This document shows positions 1-12,634 of a DNA stretch of 64,000 nucleotides, piece after piece. The first letter of the stretch is position 1, and every line of letters starts with the position of its first letter. Location of the stretch: positions 930,001-994,000 of the forward strand of contig NC_089443.1 of the NCBI RefSeq assembly GCF_026210795.1, read 5' to 3'. The DNA is from Rhizophagus irregularis. Taxonomy: Eukaryota > Glomeromycota > Glomeromycetes > Glomerales > Glomeraceae. The notes below the pieces were generated by a model that saw only the letters and a program-made list of their open reading frames with translations, was not told the DNA's origin and ran no database searches. Made by a program: the position numbers and the translations under genes.

Positions 1-823
1 CTGTGGATTTGTACAACATCATGATATTGTTATCGTCAGTTCTTTAATTGCTTAGATATTAAGCGATATATAACTTAGAGTTATATTAAGCGAATCTGAA
101 AAAAAAATAACAATACGGTCTAAAAAAAAAGATCGAAAAAAAATTAATATAAAAAAAATCGGTCTTAAAAGACCGAAACAATAGCAGATAGGATTATTTA
201 ATAAAAAAAAAAATTTTTTCAGTTTGGTAAACGGGAAAAGAATGAGAAAAGCTAAAAATATTTGAAAAAAGTCACGGGTTTTAATTATGGGATTTCAAGT
301 TACACAATTCAAACTATTTATACATGCTAGTCTAAACGTTACCTGGCCGGAGTTAGGATAAAATCGGATAATGCGAATAAATAAATATGGTTGGTTTATA
401 TTGCGAAATATATAATAAAATCGTACATTGTGATAAAATTAATTATAAGTGGATTTGGTTTACGTTAAGAGTCAATCCCGAATCGTTATAACTAACAAAA
501 TAAACCATTCTATTGGTGAAACACGTTCGACTGAAAAATCAAAACCCCAAAAAACTTTATGGGTCAAAATGTTGGTCATTCATTTGTTACATAAAAATCA
601 GACAACCGAACAAAAAAATGCAACCGACCGGGCTAACGGTTCCCATTTGTTACATGCATGGCAAATTTTTTAAAAATTCAGCACAATCAAAAAAATTCAA
701 AAAAATGGTTTTACCCAAAAGATAACGATCTTGTAACTATAACTACATCTGCATCGTACCTATACCAATTAAATGTATAATAAAGAGGGACAAATGGAGA
801 GTGACGCTAAGGAATAAAAAAGT

Positions 824-837
824 TGATCACGTGATCA
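824..837. promoter_or_regulatory. 14-bp palindrome with CACGTG core
   Basis: TGATCACGTGATCA is a perfect palindrome with a CACGTG (bHLH-type E-box) core. It is followed by a T-rich stretch and GGTGCGC at 841-854. The ATCACGTGAT core recurs at 5553-5562, just upstream of the large gene starting at 5662, and at 18237-18246, upstream of the Crinkler-like exon. Both of those sites also lie beside a T-run plus GCAC-type motif. A factor-binding site is inferred. No gene clearly starts just downstream of this copy. Confidence 0.4.
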
Positions 838-966
838 TGATTTTCTTGGTGCGCTTTGGATTAGTAGAATAATCCCCGGGCTAAAAGGAATATACTGTTA
901 TGGAGTCAGTTGTTAATAATTACTGTATATTATTCTTTTAGACATTTCAATACGATTTTTAGGTCT

Positions 967-1114
967 ATTAAACTCAAATTTGTCATACAGAAATACAGAT
1001 GAATACACCCTTCGGAACAGCTTTTTTATTATTAATAATAATTAAACTCAAATTTGTCATACAGAAATACAGATGAATACACCCATCGGAACAGCTTTTT
1101 TATTATTAATAATA
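967..1114 (+). repeat. 74-bp perfect-register tandem duplication
   Basis: Bases 967-1040 and 1041-1114 are adjacent copies of the same 74-bp unit. They begin ATTAAACTCAAATTTGTC and end ATTATTAATAATA. I see a single difference, T at 1011 versus A at 1085. This is a recent duplication with no evident coding role. Confidence 0.9.
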
Positions 1115-1562
1115 AAATGGCAAATAACATGAATAAATATATCGAAAAAAAATTATATAATTTATCTTTTATTATCACTAACTATGACGCGAAGAGAGCA
1201 TCACGTAATTCGCATGTTATTAGGATACGATGTAAAGTACTATTTAATATATTGTAAAAGATTATCTTTAAAAAAACACCAGAAGTTCGTTTTACTAGTT
1301 TTAGTATTTTTAGGATACCACCCTACAGAACTATTTAAAAATTATATTGACAATATCCCCCATTTATCATAATAACTAGGTATTGAATCAAAAAATGTGT
1401 TTAAAGAATACAAAGTGTTTCTTTTTGCAGAAATAAGAAGTAAATTTGTATCTTTATATAAAAAGTGAATATTCTGAACCCTTCTTGGCCCTAACAAAGT
1501 TATACGGCACGCTGCTACGCTTGTGATAAAAATATAAAACCCTAATAAAGTCGAAGTAAATC

Positions 1563-3078
1563 TTACGTTCGTTCAAGACTCTTCTTATGATCTTTCAGGA
1601 AATTTCTCAGTAGCGTATTCTTACTTGATCTCGATCGAACAACTGTAGTTGTAGTGGCTTTTGATTTTTCATCTTCAATTTCTAATAAACAATCTAATGA
1701 ACTGCATAACGATGAATTAGTTGTCGAGTAATTGCTAGTTGATGTTGATGAGTAACTACTTGACGAACTATCTGATGAAGTATTATAGTCATTATTAATA
1801 GCGTTTGTATTATTCCAGGGGTTTTGTTCATTTGCTAAATTAATTGATTTTAATTCGGAAAATACTTGTCGCATATCTGGTCTATTATCTGGATTGCCCT
1901 GCCAACATTCTAGAAATTTTTGAAAAAAAAAAATTAATATATAAAAATGTGTATTTGTATTATAAATTAAAGAAAATAACGAATCGAATAAATGAATTAA
2001 GGTTCATACTTGTGTAGATTTTAACATATTCATCTGGTGTACCAGCAACTGGAATTTCTCTTTTACCATCTATAATTTGTAATGTTAGTGTTATTTCATC
2101 AAAAGCACTTTGGCAAGATTTAAATGGTCTTTTTCCTGATGATATTTCCCATAGAAGAACGCCAACACTATACACATCTGATTTTTTATTCGGATGATTA
2201 TTATTATCATCGTTTGCTTTCTTTTTGAAATGATGTGGATCAACATAAGGTAACATCCCAAAAATATTTTTTATGGAATTTGATACTTCGGCTCTACGTG
2301 AAAGACCAAAATCCGCTAATTTGATATTATCTTTATGAACTAATATATTATTAGAATGCTGAATTTATAATCAATAATCAGTATGTTGACATATACGTTT
2401 GTTATATGCAAATTTTTTTTTGAAAAAAAATAAAAAAAAAATACTTACTAGGTCACGGTGAACAATATTTTTGTGATGTATACACGAGACAGCATCAGTA
2501 ATTTGAATTGCAAATCGTAATTTAATATCCCAATCTAATTTATCGAAATTATTTTTTAAATAATCTCTCAATGTACCACTATCTGCATATTCAAGAACGA
2601 ATAGATAATCTGAATCAACATTATCTGTACGTTTTACAGAAGGAAAATTAGTAAATAAATTTATCGACGTAAATATATTCAATTTTTTATATAATGATAT
2701 GCTTACTCTTCTTTTTAGTAATACCAAAAAATTGTATAATATTCGTATGTAAATTAACTTTACGCATTAATCTTATCTAAAAAATATATATTTTTTAGTA
2801 ATTAATATAAAAATATTAGAGCTAGTAATAATTAGTTTCAATACCTCATTAACAATTTCTTTCATGTTATTATTACCACTTGTCAAAGATTTTAATGCGA
2901 CAACGGTATTTGAACTCTCCAAATTAGCTCGATAAACTTCACCAAATCCTCCAGTACCAATACGCTCCATATCATGAAATTCATTATAATCATGGTAATT
3001 TATATATTCGCCAGCAATTCCATCTTCAATCCATTGAATCCATTCATTATTAATTGTGTTATTGGAACTGGTCGTCAT
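1563..3078 (-). CDS. TKL-type protein kinase, five exons
   Basis: A protein kinase of the tyrosine-kinase-like family expanded in Rhizophagus; it phosphorylates unknown targets. Inferred exons: complement 2845-3078, 2707-2776, 2449-2624, 2010-2358 and 1563-1909, giving about 391 aa. Introns are 68-100 nt with GTATTG, GTAAGC, GTAAGT and GTATGA donors and phases 0, 1, 0, 1. The ATG is at 3078. The glycine loop GTGGFGEVY lies near residue 41 and the VAIK-type lysine is in VVALKS. The catalytic loop is HRDLHSNNIL, followed by DFGLS, VDPHHF in place of APE, and DVYSVGVLLWE. The CW..NPDNRP segment closes the domain. The tail after about residue 310 is Ser/Thr/Asn-rich with runs of serine. All catalytic residues are present, so an active kinase is likely. 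Exon joins are inferred from splice motifs and from matching intron positions in the other kinases here. Confidence 0.85.
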
Positions 3079-4461
3079 TTTTTTAAAGATTTTGACAAGG
3101 ATTAAATAAAAAAAATAAATTTGAAAAAAATGGGATTCTTATCAGTTATGTTTGTATTACCAATATGATATCATGATTGGCATAACGATCATCAATCTAC
3201 GCATTTGATTAATGCATTCATTTCTAAATTTCCATATATATACTAGTTTTATGTTGTGCATTTCCCCAATCTTTTCTATTTTATGACTTTTCAACCAAGT
3301 AGGGCTAGAATTATGTAATCAATAATTCTATGAATGAACATTGCGGACGAGCTTGTAAGTGAAACTTCCGAAATCTCCGAACTTCCAAACCCAAAAAGGA
3401 GTGATTTACACACACAGTACGCGCAGTAACTGTGTGAATTAGCATAATATTCAAATGTAGATGGATCCAAAAAATGAAATTATCATAGTTTGGTGGATTC
3501 AGCTACTGAAGTTTATGAAATAATTGATGCTATGTAAATTTTATTATAAGCATTTTAGCTAAATTTTGTGTGTATTTTATTATTTTTTTTTTAAAAAAAA
3601 AATAAATTTGGACAGTCTTAATTTATTCTTTAAAGTTTCGGGGATTATGGAAGTTTGGCCAACTTTGGGCCAAAATTTCGTAATTTGACCTCAAAAGGCG
3701 AAATATTTAGCCAATCTCAAAAACAGTTTCGCTCGTTAACATCACTTTGAAATCATTCCTGTAACAAACGCAGATAACGATGGGAAATTTTTTGGTATAA
3801 TACAGTAAAATATAGGAATCATCATTTAATAAAATGGATAAAGCAACGTGAAATTACTAATTTGAGAAATATTTCATGAAATGCCAACGTCAAATTGTCG
3901 CATAAAAAGGCCAACTGGCAACTGTATAACTTTCACAACGCGTGGCGCAATATCTTGTTTAAAAAAAAAGGTTTTTGTCGTGAAAAAAATAAATTCAAGT
4001 TTATAGTTATTTTCGTTATATTATGTAGTTAATGACTGTGGAAAAAAAAAGACCATAATAATTTCGCCATAACACTAATATAAGTAAATCATTATACACA
4101 TTTTTATTTTAAAAAAAACGCTAATTTGAAATTACATTTATTACGAATAGTTTAAATAATTTGAATTGTGTAACATTAATGATGGCCGTCACCTATAAAT
4201 TATGTGACTTAAATTGGTTATACTATCGGGTTATTTTAGCTGTAATTTTTATGGATATTTTACAAAAATTCCATGGAAATCCACAAGAATTCCACGTAAT
4301 ATGGCAAAAAAAAATTTTGCCGCTTACGCGGCATTTTAGGAATAACAAATTTCAGACTATTGTTTACTTTTTTAATTTGACTTTTTGACTTTTTAATCAT
4401 ATTTCTTGGGATGGTATAATCGGCCGCAGCAGATCGCAATTTTCGCTAGATATCCGGTAAC

Positions 4462-4760
4462 CTTTATTTATTTATTTATTTTTTTAAAACCCTTTTTTTA
4501 CCGAATATTTTTTTTTTTGGTTCTTTTTTTTCAAACCGAAAAAAAATTTATTTTTTTATTTTTTGTTTTAGTTCATTACCGAAAAATCAAATTTTTTTTG
4601 ATTTATATTTTTTCTTTGGTTCCAAAAAAATTTATTTTTTATTTTAATTTTTTAGTTCAATATCGAAAAGAATTTTTTTTTTGATTTTTTTAGTCAATAC
4701 CGAAAAATAAATTTTTTTAATCATTTTTCTTATTTATTTTTTTTCTGTTCAAACCGAAAC
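4462..4760. repeat. Pyrimidine-rich low-complexity tract
   Basis: Long T-runs are interrupted at irregular spacing by ACCGAAA/ATACCGAAAA blocks. This is strand-asymmetric DNA (T-rich on plus). A similar tract, purine-rich on plus with GAAAAA and ACCGAAA blocks, lies at 48.44-48.95 kb. No protein-like signal is seen on either strand. Confidence 0.6.
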
Positions 4761-5552
4761 ATAAATTTATTAATTATTAATAATTAACTAACGCCAGTAA
4801 AAAGACTTTTTTTTGCTATTGTTTTTTTTTATTGTTCATTTTTTATTGTAATTTTTTTTCCTTTCAGGAAATATTTGAAGTTAAAGGTTATGTAAAGAAA
4901 AACAAGCCTGTAACAAAAATCCATGGGGTATAAATTTTGTAGATAAGCAACATATTATAATTCTGTTGCAACACAACAGGCTACAGCTAGTTCGCTCTAA
5001 ATATATATATAAAAACATTATATGAAAGAAGACTTAATTATAAAGAAGGGGGAAGTGAGGAAAAAATCCTTTCTTTTCTATCTAGATTTTGTGAAACTAA
5101 CGCAGTACGTTTAGAAGAATTCTTTATTATGAATTGAAAATATCTATTTTTAATATATTAACATATGATCTATACGCAATTATGCACTATATAACAAGTC
5201 GTATAATAAAAAAATTTTGAATTTAGAATATCAGATAATCTTTCGCAGCATGTGCAAGTGATAATCTCGTTACAGAAATTACAAATTCGAACTTTATTTT
5301 AATTTTTTACTGATAAGGTGATATTGTTAATATTATTCATTGTTCTAACTTTCCAAAAATGTACCATTCAAAGACAATTATGACATATGTGATTACATAG
5401 TTTTTAAGTCTATTCTTTTTTTGTTAAGTATAACTCTCCATTATAATTCTTCCCAAAATTGTATCATATGAAAGATCATCGCATGCAGTAAATGAACCTG
5501 TTTAAAGTGATTAAAATGAGCATTCGTTTTTTTTTTGTCGCACGGATGATAC

Positions 5553-5562
5553 ATCACGTGAT
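5553..5562. promoter_or_regulatory. ATCACGTGAT site upstream of the large pseudokinase gene
   Basis: A palindromic ATCACGTGAT lies 100 bp before the ATG at 5662, with TTTTTGTCGCAC at 5532-5543 on its left. The same pairing of CACGTG palindrome, T-run and GCAC motif occurs at 824-854 and 18237-18265. It is probably a promoter element; function is inferred from position and recurrence. Confidence 0.4.
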
Positions 5563-5661
5563 AATAGAGAAATTTTAAAATCTCGTTTGTAAACAATAAT
5601 TTGTAACGTCTTTCATCCTAAATTACTGTGTTCTAAATTCCTACTAATTGATATACTTTCG

Positions 5662-8600
5662 ATGGAACAACGTATTAAGAAAGCCAATATAAATTATTAT
5701 GATCGTAACGAATTTGTTAACATAGAAGAGATAGGTGAATTATACAAAGCGAATTGGAAAAAGGATGGAAAACTTGTAACATTAAAGTCATTTAAATTAG
5801 ATGACGATAATGTCAGGGAAATTGCACATGAGGTATTTAGATTTTTTTTTCTAAAAATTCGTGTAGAATAATTATTCCATTAATCCATTTCAACAAAAAA
5901 AAAAAGTACGCATTGTAAAAGTCTGGCGCGTTTAATAATTTTACAAGTCTCACATGATCACTAAAAATTTTATTTTTTTTTACAGATAAAACTACGTGCG
6001 AATAATGATATCAATGACGTAATGATGGAATTATATGGAATAACCAAGAATAGTTCAGGTAAATAATTTTTTTCACGGGACGTCTTACTTAAACCACCAA
6101 AGTATCATATATGTATTCTAAAATAATATTATATTATATTATGTTTTAGATAATTATTTATTGGTAGTAGAATATGCGGAAGGAGGCACACTTCGTAATT
6201 ATTTGGAAAAGAATTTTCTTTCGTTAAAATGGAGAGACAAATATGAATTAGTCATTCAATTATCAGGAGCAATAGAATTTTTGCACGAGGGGGGAATCGT
6301 ACATAAAGATTTACATTCAGGCAGTATACTTGTACATCAAAATTCCATTAAGTTGGCAGATTCTGGATTAAATAAACGTATTAAAGATTCTAGTCAAGCT
6401 TGGTTAGATACAATTCCTTATACTGATCCACGAAGATTTGATATTGAAGAAATGTCTTCGGGTGCATTTGAGTTAAACGAGAAAAGCGACGTTTACAGCG
6501 TTGGAGTATTATTATGGGAATTATCTAGTGGGAAAAAACCTTTTTCTGATAAAGAATATAATTTATTTTTGGCAAGAGAAATTACGCAAGGATTAAGAGA
6601 AGCCATGGTAGATGGTACGCCCAATGATTATTATACTCTTTATGAAAGTAAGTAATAATTTTTCTTACATTAATTATATTATGTTAATTGTACATAATCT
6701 AAAATTAACAAATGGTAATCTTTTTAGGATGCTGGAATGGTGATCCAGATAAGAGACCGACTATTCGGAAAGTTATTACAGCTTTAAAATTGATGATATC
6801 ATCGCTAGATCCGGAATATTCGGAGTCATCATTATCTAAACAAAAGCAAATAATTCAACAATTTAATTTGAATCATGGATTATTCTTGAATGGGTACAAC
6901 ATAGAACCAAGTAAACAAGCTGTATTTACTGAAGATGGTGAATTAAATATGAGTTTATATGAGGGTCAACCTTTAGTGTATACTTCCATAAACGATCGTA
7001 ACTCACGTATAAATTTATTAGATTTTAATTCAGATGATAATGACGTTCAACTTGACGAATCTCTACAACCATCGGATATATGTATTAATTTTCCTGTTGC
7101 CGAAATTACTTATACTGCCGATTTATCAAAGACGTTTTCAAATTTTATAAATGACGATAGAGGAAAGTTGTACGAAATGTATGGTCATCATTTTCCAAGA
7201 AAGATTTTCATTGGTGGAAAATTATTTATCGATGGCCTTAAATCGTTTACTTCAACACAAATCGACATTTTTATCACTTACTTAACTTGGATATATAATA
7301 CAGCAAAATATGAAAAAGAAATTCCTTTTAATAATTTATCCGCTTTGAATTTCTTTCCAAAAATATTGACGCCGGATGGAATAAATTTGGATAATCATAA
7401 AAAATTAACCAAATGGATGAATGATTTATATCAAGATGATACGGTTGAAATAATTTCTTATAACAATCTCGTTCCAATTTATCAATTAAAATCCGATACA
7501 ATATCATTAGTAGACGAGATACAACCTGGAGTTGCTAATTTTAAAGAGAAATTGACTTTAGAAAATTGGGTTAAAAATACAAAATATATAAGATGGGTTA
7601 AAGAATTTCAACTTCATCGAGGTTTAATAATTGATAAAAAGCTTAAATTAAAAATTAGCAAGGAAAATGCTATTGATTTAATTAATATTCCTAATGTAAA
7701 TTCAAGTAATAAATTTTGTTTAAGTATAGTTAAACCGACAACTACCTTAGATGATATGTTAATAGATAACAACGTTTTTTCAGATAATGAAGATATAAGC
7801 TCCTTTCCGTTTATTAAAGTATCAGATGATCTAAGTCATGAGGATTATGCACATTTTCTGGTAAAATGTGAGCAATATAAAGTTTTGTTAAATAGGGATA
7901 ACATTAAACCTTCAGAGAAATTTAAACTAATTATAGAAAGAGCGCTTGAAAATATGAAACCACATATATTTTTACAAGAAATTTTTGAAAACTATGGACA
8001 TTTTATTCCATTAAGCATTATATTAGGAAAATCTCTTAAGAATACCATAGAAAATTCATCTTACATTTCAAAAAGGATTGATTTAGAATCACCAGTATTC
8101 GAATCTTTAAAATCACATTTAGCAGATTTCAGTATTCCGTGTCTTTTAACGCAAAAAGGAGATATTATTGAAAAAAATGGTTTATCTGAATGGATTCAAA
8201 ATATAAATAATGACTTAGAAATTATTGAATTTAATAATATAATTCCTTTATATGATATTCTTGAAGTAGAGCAAAAGAAGGAAATAGATATAATTTTAAA
8301 TAAGCGAAATAATTTTAGAATTATAATGACCGGAAGTATTGATTTAAAGTATTCGGATATTACCAAGCAATTGATTGTAGGTATAAGACCACCAGTAGAA
8401 AAGAAAAATTACGAGATTTTTGGATCAATCGTTTCAAAAAATAATTCAAAGTTAAAAGATATATTTGTTACATTTGGATCATATGAAATTGATCAATTTA
8501 CTGCTACGATAAGAACTTCAAAGAAAATAAATATAAAGGATTATTATATCTTATGGATGATGATTGGAAATCCTTCAGAATTATCAGTATTTGGTCCAAA

Positions 8601-11600
8601 TAATCGAGAAATACAAGTTGAATATGTCAAGCAATCCATTAAATTACAACGCAACAATTCTTATTCTATTACAACACACCAGTTATCGCAAGGATATGAT
8701 ATCTCTATTAAATGTTTTAAACCTATAGAAATTAAATTTGCTGGGTGGTCAAAAAATTGTGTTCATTTAAATATTTCAAACCCTAAATCTATTAAATCTG
8801 ATATAGAAAATGTTGAAATAGCTATTTGTGTTTTAAATTCAGGTCATGAAAAATCATGGATTGATATTAACGCAAAGAAGTATTCAATTGGATGTATTTT
8901 AACTGAAAATAATTATTTGGATATTGTATCAAACGCACAAAAATATTTAAAAACGACTTATCCAACAAAAAATGAAAGAGAAAAGGAAACAATGTTAGTT
9001 ATTAGTAAGAAAAATTTAGAAAATCATTTAGATTTATCAGAGTTTGTTAATTTAGAGAAATTAAACTGTTCTGGAAATGATTTAACTAGTTTAGATATTA
9101 GTAAAAATAAACATTTAACTGAGATTGATTGTTCTCAAAACAAAATAATTAGTTTGGATTTAAGTAATTGTTTATATATTAAATCTATCACAGCTAATTG
9201 TAATCAACTTATTGATATAAGACTACCTATTGTAAATAGTGAAAAATTAGAATATCTAAATTTGCTCGATAATTCATTTTCTCAAAATTTAAATTATTTC
9301 AGTCGATTTGTTAATTTAAAGGAATTACTTATTGGAAGCATTGATGGAGATAGAATACAGCAAGGCAAATTTAACAAGTTTTATGGTAGTATGAAACCTT
9401 TAAAAAGTATGATTAAATTAAAGAGTTTAAGTATTAATAATACTGATATAGATTCTGGTTTGGAGTTCTTACCTGATTGTATTACAAATTTTCGATGCTT
9501 AGCTGATAAGAGATCAGAAGCTAAAGTGAAAAAAATATATGATCAACTTGGGATTTATACATTGAATTCTGTTGATGCCTTTCAAGGTAGATATAATTTG
9601 AAAGCATGGAAAGAAAATTGGAAAACAGTTAAAGAAAAAGAAGCTCTCCTAAATCAAATTAAACAGATTGAAGAGCTAACGTCAAGTGATAAACTTAATG
9701 AACTTGAAAAAGAAGAAAGTAACTTGATTGCAAAAGAAGTGGAGTTAGTAGAAAAAAATAATCATTTGGAAGTAGAAATAAAAAATTTGGAGCAAGTAAC
9801 AAATAATTTGAAACAATTGGTCAATGAATTAAATGCAAAATTAGAACAAAAAGAAGTTGCTTACCAACAAACTAAGGAGCAATTAGAAGAAAAAGAGGAG
9901 AAACTAAAATCCTTTACTGGAGAGAAGCTAGAAAATTTTACTACCGAAAAATTAATGGAAAAAGAAGAATTGAATAAAGAAATAGGGAACTTAAAAAAAA
10001 TGTTATTAGATAAAGAGAAAGATGTAGAACAATCGGAAAAACAACTGGAAGAAATCAATACGGAGCTAGAAACGAAAGAAAAAGAATCTGACAACTTGAA
10101 AAATGAATTAGATAACATTAAATCATCATTAACTGAAATTCAAAATAAAAAAGCGGAATTAAGCAAACTCAAAAAGAAATTAGAACACGAAAAAAAATTT
10201 TCTAAAACTGGTACATCTGGACTTAGAAAGCAAATGGATGACTTGAAAAAAGAATTGCAGTCGTTAAAAAATCAAGAAATAAAAGCTAAGGAATTAAAAA
10301 ATGAACTTGAAGAGATCAGAAGAAACAAGAATAGACTTCAAAATGAGAAAGCTCAACAACAGGACATTGTAGAAGACCTTCAGAAAGAACAGACAAATTT
10401 ACAAGAAAATCTTAAAAACCTTAATAACAAATTAAAAGAGAAAGAAGGTCTTATTAATAAGCTTGAGCAACAAAAAGAGCAACAAATTAAAGATTTACAA
10501 AACAAGTTGGAGGATTGTTTGGATAAATTAAAAAATAAAGAGGAACTTATTGAGGAATTACAAAATAAATTTGATGAAGAAATCAGAAAACATCAGGAGA
10601 ATCTGTCTTTCCTTAATAGCAAATTAAAAAATAAGGAGAAACTTATTGAGGAATTACAAAATAAATTGGATGAGGAAACCAAAAAATATCATATTTCTCA
10701 AGAGGATCTCGCTTCCCTTAATAACAAACTAAAAAATAAGGAGAAATTTATTGAAGAATTACAAAGTAAATTGGATGAGGAAACCAAAAAATATCAAATT
10801 TCTCAAGAGAATCTTGCTTCCCTTAATAACGAATTGAAAAATAAAGAGGAAATAATTGAAGAATTACAAAATAATTTGAATGAAGAAACCAGAAAATATC
10901 AAATTTCCCAAGAGAATCTTGCTTCTCTTAATGACGAATTGAAAAATAAAGGGGAAATTATTGAAGAATTACAAAATAATTTGAATGAAGAAATTAGAAA
11001 ATATCAAATTTCCCAAGAGAATCTTTCTTCCCTTAATAACGAATTGAAAAATAAAGAGGAAATTATTGAAGAATTACAAAATAAATTGGACGAAGAAACC
11101 AAAAAATATCAGGAGAACCTCGCTTCCCTTAATAGTAAATTAAAAAATAAAGAAAAACTTATTGAGGAATTACAAAATAATTTGAATGAAGAAACCAAAA
11201 AATATCAAATTTCCCAAGAGAACCTTATTTCCCTTAACAACGAACTAGAAAATAGAGAGGAGCTTATTGAGAAATTACAAAGTAATTTGGATGAAGAAAC
11301 CAGGAAATATCAAGTTTCTCAGGAGAATATTACTTCCCTCAATAATCAATTAAAAAATAAGGAAGGTCTCATTAATGAACTTCAACAACAAGGTGAAGTG
11401 ATAAAAAATCGAATAAGAGAGACCAATATTTTGCTTCCTCAAATACAGACTAAAAATACCAAACTGAAAGAATTAATTGATACTGTTAAAAAAAAAGATC
11501 TTGGTAAAAAAGGCAAGCTTTTAATAGATAATATGTTGGAAAAACACAAAAATTTTATATTAGGTGATAATGATTCTGCTTCTAAAGAATTAGAAAAAAT

Positions 11601-11727
11601 TAATCAGAAATTAATCGAAGATTATGAATTAACTAATAAAGAAATTAATGAAATTTTAAATACGCATGAAGAAGTAATTAGATTTGATATACAACTCACG
11701 TCCTTGCTAAATCCGGAAAGTGAGTAA
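5662..11727 (+). CDS. Large pseudokinase, LRR and coiled-coil protein
   Basis: Exons 5662-5832, 5986-6058, 6150-6647 and 6728-11727 give about 1,913 aa. The N-terminal 280 residues are a TKL kinase fold that looks inactive: the glycine loop is deleted (IEEIGELYKANW), HRD is HKD and DFG is DSG, though the LKS lysine and DVYSVGVLLWE remain. Residues about 350-1000 are unfamiliar. They hold two similar motifs, YGHHFPRKIFIGGK near 399 and YGHFIPLSIILGK near 670, faintly like the MACPF YGTH signature; that link is tentative. Leucine-rich repeats (LNCSGNDLTSLDIS and relatives) start near residue 1020. From about 1205 to 1830 comes a coiled coil ending in eight 31-35-aa tandem repeats. The intron present after HRDL in the other kinases here is absent. 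A kinase-less paralogue begins at 61227. A scaffold role is inferred. Confidence 0.8.
10531..11372 (+). repeat. In-frame 105-bp coding tandem repeats (coiled coil)
   Basis: Eight consecutive units of mostly 35 codons share the pattern KNKEELIEELQNKLDEETKK followed by YQISQENLASLNNEL. Units 1 and 6 lack four residues around YQIS. The units are acidic and lysine-rich with heptad spacing, as expected for a long coiled-coil rod. High nucleotide identity between units suggests recent expansion by unequal exchange. Confidence 0.9.
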
Positions 11728-12073
11728 CGGTATTATTGTGCAATTTGTGGGTCAAATATTCTGTTTACAAAGGTTAACTTGAATATTATTGTTAATTTTA
11801 TACTATTTTTTAGCTCATTAATTATTTAATTCTAAATCAGATGGCATTTGCCTTTCTTTTTATAATAATTATGTTTTTTTGTTGTAATAGTATCTCTCTT
11901 TAGAGTAAATGTAATAAATAATATATGTTTTTTTAAGATAAGACTATAATGCGTTTATTGTTGTGCATTGTGTACATTTTCAGTTAAAGTTTGATAATAA
12001 TTAATTAATCCTAAAAATCCTAAAAGACTGTATATCATAAATCAATAATTCTTTAATCTGTCTCATTTTTGAT
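11728..12073. other. 3' flank of the large gene
   Basis: AT-rich non-coding DNA following the TAA at 11725-11727. It probably includes the 3' UTR. No other gene or repeat is seen before the hAT element at 12082. Confidence 0.5.
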
Positions 12074-12081
12074 ATTTCATC

Positions 12082-12278
12082 TAGGGATGGAAAAAGTTTG
12101 GATTGAGCGACCTGAGTCGGTTCGTTTCATTTGGTTTGGTATACTGACTCAGTTCTGGACCGAAGTGTCAAAAACCGATTATGGAACCGAACCGAGCGAG
12201 CCATCCCATTCGCCTGATCGGCAAAGGATATAATCCATCGTGTCTCAAATGCATAGGGAGCGAGTTGTTCCATCCCTA
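12082..12278. mobile_element. hAT-type miniature element, 197 bp, with perfect 8-bp TSD
   Basis: The ends are inverted: TAGGGATGGAA at 12082 and TTCCATCCCTA ending at 12278. The 8-bp direct repeat ATTTCATC flanks it exactly, at 12074-12081 and 12279-12286. An 8-bp duplication and TIRs starting TAG are hallmarks of hAT transposons. The interior is GC-richer than its surroundings and has no coding capacity, so it is non-autonomous. Confidence 0.9.
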
Positions 12279-12381
12279 ATTTCATCCCTGGTTTGTACAA
12301 CAAATGAAAAATTTTAAATTTCTCATATATCTATCAAATTTTAAGTACAAGATCATCTATTTTATAAGTTTGTATAATTTA

Positions 12382-12415
12382 GGCGAGACAAAGTTAAAAA
12401 TTCGGTTCTCATATC
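12382..12415 (+). repeat. Left terminal inverted repeat core
   Basis: Begins GGCGAGACAAAGTTAAAAAT and ends TTCGGTTCTCATATC. It pairs with 16636-16669 on the opposite strand with two mismatches. It belongs to the 4.4-kb DDE element. Confidence 0.8.
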
Positions 12416-12634
12416 CCGCCCGCATCGATAAAGTGACACTCCGAACTTTTAATTTTTTTTATGATAACCAATCAAATTTAACTCACGTGAATGTACCAAT
12501 AAAATTGAAAATTAAAACTTTTTTAAAACTGTTTTTAAATTTAAGCTTAAAATATTAAATGTTTTATCAAAATGTTTAATATACATGCTGCGCTGCTAAA
12601 CGCGAAATCAAAAAAAAATAAAAAATTGTCTAAA

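Larger units (their letters stand above)
1..1562. other. Intergenic DNA, left edge
   Basis: No coding region can be supported here. The short open frames present lack codon structure or a recognisable motif. The stretch is AT-rich and holds a palindromic E-box-like site at 824-837 and a 74-bp tandem duplication at 967-1114, both listed separately. Confidence 0.6.
3079..5661. other. Intergenic DNA between two kinase genes
   Basis: No gene is supported. The short open frames at about 4.2-4.7 kb are low-complexity phenylalanine/lysine reads. The stretch includes a pyrimidine-rich tract (separate entry) and, near its right end, an ATCACGTGAT site at 5553-5562 about 100 bp upstream of the next start codon. 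Confidence 0.6.

Noticed and set aside
9861-10118. Antisense serine-rich open frame
   Set aside because: It is the reverse-strand shadow of the lysine/glutamate-rich coiled coil.
10531-11372. Link between the 105-bp coding repeats and the roughly 107-bp intron array
   Set aside because: The similar period is a coincidence; sequences are unrelated and the former is plainly coding.
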